Shown here: positions 17,570 through 23,101 of the stretch, piece by piece
Layout of the letters: the number at the start of each line of letters is the position of its first letter
Numbering within the stretch: the stretch's first letter is position 1
Assembly: GCA_016934985.1 (NCBI GenBank)
Contig: JAFGRU010000051.1
Span: 1 to 33,070 of the forward strand
Source of the DNA: Deltaproteobacteria bacterium
Lineage (GTDB): Bacteria > Desulfobacterota > Desulfuromonadia > Desulfuromonadales > JAAYDE01
DNA length: 33,070 nt
Reading direction: 5' to 3'
Made by a program: the position numbers and the translations under genes
The notes under the pieces: model-generated
Database searches by the model: none
Told to the model about the DNA's origin: nothing
What the model saw: the letters and a program-made list of their open reading frames with translations, nothing else

Positions 17570-17978
17570 GTTGCGGCTCTCCCTGTCATTCAATGTCAAG
17601 TTTTTCGACAACCTTACTGTGCCCTATCTCCCGACCGGTTGAAATTCTTATTTTCAACAAAAACCGGCCTTAGACCGGCCTTTGAGGCGACGCTGTTTTT
17701 ATACAACTCCTTGAAAATATTTACCACAAATTCATTTACCCGCCCCGATTTTTTTGAAAAGCCCTTCATTCCCAATAAATTTTGTCGAAATTCTTTACAA
17801 AAAAACGGAAACCTTTCTCCCATAATTTCAGAAAAATCCTATCATTCCCATAACTGCCTGTTATTAAACAAAAAATTTCACAATAAAAGCACAACTCCCG
17901 TTGTCGGCGTCCTTTACACAGCCTGGAAAAGATTGTGATAATCTAGAATTGTGTTAATGATTTCAATAAGTTAAAACA
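17570..17978. other. AT-rich intergenic region without a recognised gene
   Basis: The stretch between glnS and the PEP-CTERM gene is AT-rich. It contains a pair of CCGGCC blocks near 17664-17682 that could form a weak hairpin. Frames through it look random (phenylalanine and serine rich). It probably holds the glnS promoter and leader; nothing else is recognised. Confidence 0.5.
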
Positions 17979-17994
17979 TGGAATACTAAGTGCA
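17979..17994 (+). promoter_or_regulatory. Candidate sigma-54 (-24/-12) promoter of the PEP-CTERM gene
   Basis: TGGAATACTAAGTGCA places GG (17980-17981) and GC (17992-17993) exactly 10 bases apart, as in the sigma-54 consensus TGGCAC-N5-TTGCA. It deviates inside the -24 box. Transcription would start about 50 bases before the gene. Published work links some PEP-CTERM genes to sigma-54 regulators (PrsK/PrsR). A sigma-70-like TTGTGT-17-TAAAAC overlaps it, so the assignment is open. Confidence 0.4.
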
Positions 17995-18057
17995 ATATAA
18001 GGCATAATCTTAATCTAAAAAAATGAATTTAACTGATATAAAAAGAGGAGAGCCAAA

Positions 18058-18720
18058 ATGAAAAAAATGATGTTTTTTCTGCTAGCAGGTTTGCTGGTTT
18101 GCCCCAGCTTTGTTGCGGCGTTACCATTTGACACTATTGAAATGACATTATCCCATGGAACTGATACACATTATGTGGCGTTCCCAAATGACATCTCCCG
18201 AAACTATTATATCGATTACCATGGCACCTACACGCTTGATGGAACCCTGCAGGAAAATGTTGAAATTTTTTGCGTTGAAAACGCAGATTGGGAGCCAAGT
18301 AGCACCGAGTATTCTTTACTGGAGATGACAGCTATCAACGACGATATCAGGCAAAAATATCTCCAGGCAACTTGGCTAGCGAACCAGTATGCAACAGGTG
18401 AAGCGACCAAAGAAGCTGCCCAGTTGGCTATATGGGAAACGATTATCGACATCGATATGCAAGAATCCGCTGGGGCTGATGCCTTATTGACCAAATTGGC
18501 TCAACTTACAGAGGAAGCATACTCTCAATATGCCGATAAATGGTTACTTGCAGTCGCCCCCACAATAGATGGTACATTTTCAGCATCCGACGAAGGTCTC
18601 GTTCCTCAGAACTATCTGGTGGCTAACCCTAACGCCCCCGTCCCCGAACCTTCCACGCTCCTGCTTCTCGGTGCCGGACTGATTGGCGTTGGCTTAACCA
18701 GAAAGCGTTTTAAAAAATAA
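18058..18720 (+). CDS. PEP-CTERM-anchored secreted protein, possible thioester-forming surface protein
   Basis: The 220-residue product has an N-terminal signal peptide (about 1-20) and a complete C-terminal PEP-CTERM tail: VPEPST (195-200), a hydrophobic segment and the basic end TRKRFKK. Such proteins are cleaved by exosortase and placed on the cell surface or in extracellular matrix. The mature part has FCVEN with Cys72, and KEAAQLAIWE with Gln122 after a helix containing ATWLANQYATG. This layout resembles Cys-Gln thioester adhesin domains, where a hydrophobic-C-hydrophobic motif pairs with a Q-x-hydrophobic motif. The ATG is preceded by AGAGGAGAG. A strong terminator follows, so it is a single-gene unit. 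No exosortase is in the window. The PEP-CTERM call is firm; the thioester call is inference. Confidence 0.88.
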   Translation: MKKMMFFLLAGLLVCPSFVAALPFDTIEMTLSHGTDTHYVAFPNDISRNYYIDYHGTYTLDGTLQENVEIFCVENADWEPSSTEYSLLEMTAINDDIRQKYLQATWLANQYATGEATKEAAQLAIWETIIDIDMQESAGADALLTKLAQLTEEAYSQYADKWLLAVAPTIDGTFSASDEGLVPQNYLVANPNAPVPEPSTLLLLGAGLIGVGLTRKRFKK

Positions 18721-18750
18721 GTTTTTATTATAATAAAATTGAATTCCAAA

Positions 18751-18778
18751 GGATGTGTCTCGGCACATCCTTTTTTTT
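18751..18778 (+). terminator. Rho-independent terminator after the PEP-CTERM gene
   Basis: GGATGTG (18751-18757) pairs with CACATCC (18764-18770) around a six-base loop and is followed by eight T residues (18771-18778). It is a textbook terminator 30 bases after the stop codon. Confidence 0.93.
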
Positions 18779-18845
18779 GCTCGTTCGGTGACAGCATCTG
18801 CCCTAAAAATTGTGCCGACCACAGAAAAAATCCATGTTGCTTTCC

Positions 18846-18861
18846 GGGCAAGAGTTTTGCA
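18846..18861 (+). promoter_or_regulatory. Candidate sigma-54 promoter of the cyclic-nucleotide-binding gene
   Basis: GGGCAAGAGTTTTGCA fits TGGCACG-N4-TTGCA with five of seven -24 positions and all of TTGCA. GG (18847-18848) and GC (18859-18860) are 10 bases apart. The expected start is about 40 bases before the coding region. No experimental support; sigma-54 sites of this quality also occur by chance. Confidence 0.45.
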
Positions 18862-18914
18862 TTTCCGTGGGCAATACAAAAAACCGTAAACCTTTCTGAC
18901 ACAGGATGGATATA

Positions 18915-19361
18915 ATGCTCAGTGCCGGCCAGGAAATTTCAGACCTCTTTTATTATCTCGCCGAAAACGACCTCGAAAACATGATTTCGTACTTCAAATT
19001 TAAAAACATCGCGCAGGGAGAAACCCTCTGGAAAGAAGGCGAAATGTCCGACCAGCTGGCATTTATTGTTGGAGGAAAGATAAAAATAACCAAGGAAACG
19101 GAGTTCAAGGGGCGTGAGGTGGTTGTGGGTGTCTTCGGCAAGGGCACTCTGGCCGGAGAACTCTGCATTCTGGACGGACAGCCCCGCGCCACATCAGCTT
19201 CCGCCATGGAAAACTCGACTCTTCTGCTCCTCAGCAAAGATAATTTTGACAAAATCCTGGCCGAAAACCCCGAAGCCGGCATGCGGCTCTTGAAGAGCCT
19301 GCTGCTGGCTGCCTCGACCCGGCTTCGGCAGGCCATCAACCGCACCGCCGCCATGTTTTAA
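18915..19361 (+). CDS. Stand-alone cyclic-nucleotide-binding-domain (Crp-like effector domain) protein
   Basis: The product of about 148 residues is a single cNMP-binding fold: a jelly-roll opening (YFKFKNIAQGETLWKEGE), glycine turns (IVGGKIKI), the phosphate-binding cassette AGELCILDGQPRATSASA and a C-terminal helix region ending at 151 residues of the longest frame. There is no DNA-binding helix-turn-helix and no attached kinase or channel, so it may act by protein contact or regulate a partner encoded elsewhere. The ATG at 18915 is preferred because AGGA (18903-18906) is at normal spacing; an in-frame ATG at 18906 overlaps that ribosome site. Whether the ligand is cAMP, c-di-GMP or none cannot be told from sequence. 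Confidence 0.85.
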   Translation: MLSAGQEISDLFYYLAENDLENMISYFKFKNIAQGETLWKEGEMSDQLAFIVGGKIKITKETEFKGREVVVGVFGKGTLAGELCILDGQPRATSASAMENSTLLLLSKDNFDKILAENPEAGMRLLKSLLLAASTRLRQAINRTAAMF

Positions 19362-19367
19362 TGGAGA

Positions 19368-19426
19368 GTAATTGTTCAGCTTATTGGCACAATGCCTCGT
19401 ACCGCCCATCCCAAGAGCCGCGTGAA
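19368..19426. repeat. Dispersed multi-hairpin repeat, copy D (partial, inverted)
   Basis: It starts with GTAATTGTTCAGC (19368-19380), like the end of the other copies, and continues with CGTACCGCCCATCCCAAGAG, then CCGCGTGAA, which is the reverse complement of the block TTCATGCGGCTCTTGGAATG in copy C. The other half of the element is missing. It begins 6 bases after the stop of the cyclic-nucleotide-binding gene. Confidence 0.65.
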
Positions 19427-19435
19427 AAGATTTTT

Positions 19436-19468
19436 AAGTTTCAGGTTTTAAGTGTCAGGTGTTAACCC
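19436..19468. repeat. Short direct repeat of a TTTAAGT..CAGGT unit
   Basis: TAAGTTTCAGGTTT and TAAGTGTCAGGTGT are near-identical 14-base units in tandem, lying between repeat copy D and the REP-like element. They may be a slippage product at the junction of the two repeats. Confidence 0.4.
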
Positions 19469-19475
19469 CCTTGTA

Positions 19476-19673
19476 CCGCAGCCGAAGCGGAAGAGAGGTT
19501 TTGAGAAAAAGACGGGCAGACTGTCTGAGCGGTTTGTGCGAGTTTCTGACCGTCCTCAAAGCATCTCTGGAGCGCAGGGAACCCGAAGGGCCAGGTACGG
19601 GGTGTCCTTTTTCTGCTTACTCTTTTTAGACAAGTAAAAAGAGTAAGGCGTCGACCGGGGACGCAACCCCGGT
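19476..19673. repeat. REP-like composite hairpin element, copy E1
   Basis: A hairpin pairs GTTTTGAG (19498-19505) plus GACGGGCAGA (19511-19520) with TCTGACCGTC plus CTCAAAGC (19545-19562), leaving a 5-base bulge. A second block continues with a perfect 12-bp stem, CTTACTCTTTTT (19616-19627) with AAAAAGAGTAAG (19636-19647), and a third stem ACCGGGG/CCCCGGT (19654-19673). The first hairpin is shared, with matching compensatory differences, by copy E2 next to the RAYT transposase at 31856-31946. Confidence 0.75.
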
Positions 19674-19760
19674 TCTTGTTTGATCTAGCGTACACCTATC
19701 GGTTTCGCAACAAAGCATCATGAATAAGCCGGGTTAATTGACGAAGAAAATAGTTTCTAT

Positions 19761-19798
19761 AAAAAAGCCCCCGCTGCCTAAGGCACCGGGGGCTTTTT
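19761..19798 (-). terminator. Strong bidirectional terminator after the EAL-HDOD gene
   Basis: A long GC-rich stem, GCCCCCG paired with CGGGGGC and extended by TGCC/GGCA, is flanked by A6 on one side and T5 on the other, so it can work in both directions. It lies 20 bases beyond the stop of the EAL-HDOD gene on the minus strand. Confidence 0.92.
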
Positions 19799-19818
19799 CG
19801 TTGATACAGTTATCTAAA

Positions 19819-21012
19819 TTAACGGAGGCGCTTGAAGCTTTCTTCCGTAAAGTTTACGGCGTCAAGATAAGAGGCACGCAAAACCGGTTTTTCAAAAGCC
19901 GACTGCTCCAGCTTTTTCCATTCGCCCCGTTCATAATCAATGGCACTCCCGAGCACCGCTCCGACCTGCCCCTCCCCTGTCACCAGACCGTTGGCAATCT
20001 CGTCCGTCAACGGCAACTCGCCCACGATATCTTCCATCGGGCGATCCATATATGCCGGCAGCAGGGAAAGAAGTCCCGCCATGAAAGAGGACGAAGAGTT
20101 GACCGCCGGGCCATGCTCCGCGAGAGTCTGACACATTCGGCCCCGCGTCAGGGATGTTTTCATGAGTTCGAGAGGCTTGCCTTCAATGCGGGAAAGAAGA
20201 ATAACGCTGCACCAGATTTTGAGCGGTTCCAAACCCAGCAGGTTCACAGCCCGCGAAACAGAATCAATTTTCTGGGTCAGACCGATAGCGGCGCTGTTCA
20301 AGTAACGCAGAAGACGAAAACAGAGGGCGGCATCCTGTGAAATGATTTTTTCCAATTCCCTGAGGTCGACATTCGGATCTTGTATCTGAGCCAGCAACCT
20401 CATGATGACAGCCTGGCTGGCGGGCACCGCACGACGTGAAACTTCTACCGGCTCGCAGTAAAAAAAGCCCTGAAAATAATCAAACCCGAGGTCATGACAT
20501 ACCTGATACTTTTTCTGGGACTCGATCTTATCCGCAAGAAGTTTGCCGTTGTAGCGGCGCATTTGATCCACGGTTAATTCCAGATCCGAAAGATCGGTTG
20601 CTGCAACATCCATTTTCAGGACATCGGCCATGTTCATAAGCTCGGAGTTGCTGCCGCCACCAAGACCTGTCAGGGCAATCTGCGGTCTTCTTTCATGAAG
20701 GGACTGCAGATTTATCAGGGAAAGATCGGGAGTTTCGGAGGCGGGCAACTGGAACTGGAAAACGCTTTTCTCAGGCGGTAATATCCATTCGCCATCCGCC
20801 AGTTCATGGGGCATCGAATCCAGAAACAACCGCCCTTCCGATGCCAAAGTATTGACATCCTCTCCTCCAAGCTCGCTGAGCAGCCGGTGGACGGAACTCA
20901 GCCCCCCCGGAACCGGCACTTCATTCTCAGGCTTTTCAGATACAATTTCATAGCCGATGACCTGAAGATTGCGATCATAAACAGGTTGACGGTTAAAAAG
21001 CAGTGTCGTCAC
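19819..21012 (-). CDS. EAL-HDOD domain signalling protein with degenerate EAL domain
   Basis: The product of about 397 residues has an N-terminal EAL-like part (FNRQPVYDRNLQVIGYEIV, about 5-23, through GFDYFQGFFYCEP near 210) and a C-terminal HDOD domain (about 220-400; LRELEKIISQDAALCFRLLRYLNSAAIGL). Catalytic EAL residues that bind metal are not recognisable: the segment where the conserved acidic loop should be reads LTGLGGGSNSEL. It is therefore unlikely to hydrolyse c-di-GMP and may instead bind it or act as a scaffold, as in YuxH-type proteins. The start is GTG at 21012 with GGGAGG 7 bases upstream; the longer frame would place this ribosome site inside the gene. A strong terminator follows. 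Repeat copy B lies about 50 bases upstream. Confidence 0.88.
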   Translation of the reverse strand: MTTLLFNRQPVYDRNLQVIGYEIVSEKPENEVPVPGGLSSVHRLLSELGGEDVNTLASEGRLFLDSMPHELADGEWILPPEKSVFQFQLPASETPDLSLINLQSLHERRPQIALTGLGGGSNSELMNMADVLKMDVAATDLSDLELTVDQMRRYNGKLLADKIESQKKYQVCHDLGFDYFQGFFYCEPVEVSRRAVPASQAVIMRLLAQIQDPNVDLRELEKIISQDAALCFRLLRYLNSAAIGLTQKIDSVSRAVNLLGLEPLKIWCSVILLSRIEGKPLELMKTSLTRGRMCQTLAEHGPAVNSSSSFMAGLLSLLPAYMDRPMEDIVGELPLTDEIANGLVTGEGQVGAVLGSAIDYERGEWKKLEQSAFEKPVLRASYLDAVNFTEESFKRLR

Positions 21013-21061
21013 AATTTGACCTCCCAAAAAAACAATTATTGCTTAATAGCTGGCAAAAACC

Positions 21062-21146
21062 TTTGTAACTATTCAGCACAAGGACTCGTGTCGCCCATGG
21101 AAAGGGCGATGCGAGCATTGCGCCGACAATGCTGAATAATTACAAA
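21062..21146. repeat. Dispersed multi-hairpin repeat, copy B (short form)
   Basis: An 85-base element with almost perfect 17-base terminal inverted repeats: TTTGTAACTATTCAGCA (21062-21078) and TGCTGAATAATTACAAA (21130-21146), one mismatch. Inside it keeps ACAAGGACTCGTGTCGCCC and the CGCCC/GGGCG hairpin of copy A but lacks the middle and the CCATGGATGGG block, so it looks like an internal deletion form. It sits just upstream of the EAL-HDOD gene. Confidence 0.82.
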
Positions 21147-21507
21147 TTTTTCTGAATAAATAGAGCACCACCGAAAATAAAGAATTAAACTTAAAGGAAA
21201 ATCCCTGCCTGATAGATTTGCGGATACCGTGCCAACCGCAATACCGGAAGGCGAAAAGCTACTAACCTTGAGGCTTTTTAATAAAATCAAATTCCATCTC
21301 TCATCTATGGAGCGATTAGAAAAAATCCCTTTTCAGGCCCACCTGGAACTTGCCCAAGCTCATGACAGGTGTCGGCAAAAAATGGTTGTATTTTTGAATT
21401 CGAATATATAGATTGATTAAAATATAAAAAACGATCCTGCCCAGACAGCCTATGTCAACATCATGAAATAATCATCTGCCTCTTCTATCAACCAACGGGA
21501 GGAAAAC
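21147..21507. other. Intergenic region with possible structured leader
   Basis: No gene is supported. At 21215-21282 there is TTGCGG/CCGCAA (a hairpin with 12-base loop), then CCGG-type pairing, then AAAAGC and GCTTTT around CCTTGAGG followed by T residues. The string CCGGAAGGCGAAAAGC faintly recalls GEMM riboswitches, but the second GEMM stem is absent. It could be a leader or attenuator on the plus strand. Confidence 0.35.
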
Positions 21508-22194
21508 ATGGGAGAAAAAAAACAGATTTTTGACGAATGGTCCGACAAGTATGAAAAATGGTTCAAAACCCCCCTCGGGCAGATTGTCCGGGAGACCGAA
21601 TTGAATCTCCTAATGGAATCCCTTAACCCCCAGGCTGGTGAAACCATTCTTGATGCCGGCTGCGGAACAGGAATTTTCACCACCGATTTTCTCGCCAAAA
21701 GCCCCAAAATCGTGGGCATGGATATTTCATCCAGCATGCTTGAAGTCGCCGCCTACAAAACCAGGGGAAATGACTTCCTGCCGGTTAAGGGCAATATCCT
21801 CGACCTGCCCTTTCTGGATAACTATTTCGACAAGGTTATCTCCAATACCGCCATCGAATTCATCGCCGACGGCGGGAAAGCCGTCAGTGAACTTTTCCGT
21901 GTCCTCAAGCCGGGAGGTACCCTGGTCATCGCCACCCTCAACCGCCTCTCCCCTTGGGCCGGAGAGCGCACCGACCGCGCCAAGCGCGGCGAAACCGACC
22001 TCTATGACAAAGCCTACTTTCGCTCTCCGGAAGAGCTGCTGGCACTGGCGCCTGTTCCGGGCCAATTCAAGACCGTGGTGCATTTTTTCAAAGACGAAGA
22101 CCCGGAAAAAGCCAAAGTGATTGAAAAAGAGGGGATTAAGTCGAATCTCGATACCGGGGCGTTTCTGGTGGCAAAGTGGGTTAAACCACAGTAA
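21508..22194 (+). CDS. Class I SAM-dependent methyltransferase (UbiE/COQ5-like fold)
   Basis: The 228-residue protein has SAM motif I ETILDAGCGTGIFTTDFL (about 44-61), an acidic residue after strand 2 in IVGMDIS, NAIEFIADGGKAVSELFRVLKPGGTLV as motif II/III, and no other domain. It is of the Methyltransf_11 type, and the substrate cannot be told from sequence. It is distinct from the ubiE gene at 14490. The ATG has CGGGAGG upstream. It is probably monocistronic: a hairpin terminator follows and neighbours face the other way. Confidence 0.85.
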   Translation: MGEKKQIFDEWSDKYEKWFKTPLGQIVRETELNLLMESLNPQAGETILDAGCGTGIFTTDFLAKSPKIVGMDISSSMLEVAAYKTRGNDFLPVKGNILDLPFLDNYFDKVISNTAIEFIADGGKAVSELFRVLKPGGTLVIATLNRLSPWAGERTDRAKRGETDLYDKAYFRSPEELLALAPVPGQFKTVVHFFKDEDPEKAKVIEKEGIKSNLDTGAFLVAKWVKPQ

Positions 22195-22207
22195 CAATCG
22201 CAGAAAG

Positions 22208-22238
22208 AAGGGCCCATCTTTTTCGAGATGGGCCCTTT
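22208..22238. terminator. Hairpin terminator between convergent methyltransferase and solute-binding genes
   Basis: AAGGGCCCATCT (22208-22219) pairs with AGATGGGCCCTT (22227-22238), a 12-bp perfect stem with a TTTTCG-type loop. T runs on either side are short, so it probably works both ways as a moderate terminator. Confidence 0.85.
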
Positions 22239-22261
22239 CAAAAGGAGAAATATCAGTTTTT

Positions 22262-23020
22262 TTACTTCATTCCATATTTGATAAGAAGGTTTTCAAATAA
22301 ATCTCCCCGGTAAATCTCCTCAACGATTTTCTTTATAGCTTCCTGGGTTCTCGGGGGCATTCCTCTGCGTACAAAAATCCATTGTTTTTTATCAGGCTCG
22401 ACCATGATGATCCTGCCAAAATTTTCTCGCGTCAATCCCAGATCCCTCATCCAATAATAAAATGCAGGCTCTGAAAACACCGCTCCATCCACATTTGGGC
22501 GCGCAAAAAGCATCTGAACAGCCTGCCTGTAACTCTTCACCCGATAAATTTTCCTTGGCAAGCCTTCCAGCTGAAGGTAGGAAGCAGAATGATGATAAAT
22601 CAAATCTTTTTCCTTAAAATCCTTTATGGTTCGAATTTCAGAACCTTTTCTGGTTACGGCCACAACATTTATTTTGAATTGCACGGCCAGTGGGTCTCCG
22701 GAATCCAGAGCCGGTCGATGGGCCTGGGAGGAAAGCAAATCAATTTCACCATTCCTCAACATCATCAGCATTCTGCTAAGTGGTAGAATCTCATTGGTAA
22801 AAGGCAGTCCGGACCTGATACCAATTTCCTGGTTCATATCAAAGATTACTCCATGTTTCATTCCCTGAACATCTTTCCATCCATAGGGCGGGAGATCCTG
22901 CGAACCGATCCTGAGAGTGTTGATTTCCCTGTTAGAGGATTGCACCTCAGCCAGGGACCCTGCTTGAAGCCATACCATTAAGCAACTGCATACCATTGTA
23001 ATAAGAACCACTTTTCTCAT
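22262..23020 (-). CDS. Periplasmic solute-binding protein, family 3 (amino-acid type)
   Basis: The 252-residue product has an N-terminal signal peptide (about 1-24) and then the type 3 solute-binding fold: LRIGSQDLPPYGWKD, GVIFDMNQEIGIRSGLPFTN, MLRNGEIDLLSSQAHRP, and the C-terminal WIFVRRGMPPRTQEAIKKIV. No permease or ATPase gene is beside it, so it may be a sensor-like or orphan binding protein rather than part of an ABC operon. The ATG has GAGGATT upstream. It lies 80 bases after glgP in the same direction, and may be read with it, though no relation in function is evident. Confidence 0.85.
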   Translation of the reverse strand: MRKVVLITMVCSCLMVWLQAGSLAEVQSSNREINTLRIGSQDLPPYGWKDVQGMKHGVIFDMNQEIGIRSGLPFTNEILPLSRMLMMLRNGEIDLLSSQAHRPALDSGDPLAVQFKINVVAVTRKGSEIRTIKDFKEKDLIYHHSASYLQLEGLPRKIYRVKSYRQAVQMLFARPNVDGAVFSEPAFYYWMRDLGLTRENFGRIIMVEPDKKQWIFVRRGMPPRTQEAIKKIVEEIYRGDLFENLLIKYGMK

Positions 23021-23101
23021 ACTGAATCCTCACGTTCAGCCAACAGCACGTTTCCCTGTTGGCCGGAACAGACATTTTGACATACTGGCGAAGATTCAGC
23101 T

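Noticed and set aside
17570-17611. Upstream TTG start for glnS
   Set aside because: No ribosome site precedes it, while the ATG at 17569 has AGGGAGAG.
17661-17690. CCGGCC repeat pair as a terminator
   Set aside because: The blocks are mostly a direct repeat and give only a four-base stem with no T-tract.
21215-21290. GEMM (c-di-GMP-I) riboswitch
   Set aside because: Only the first stem and a GCGAAAAGC-like string fit; the second stem and closing helix are absent, so it is not called as a riboswitch feature.
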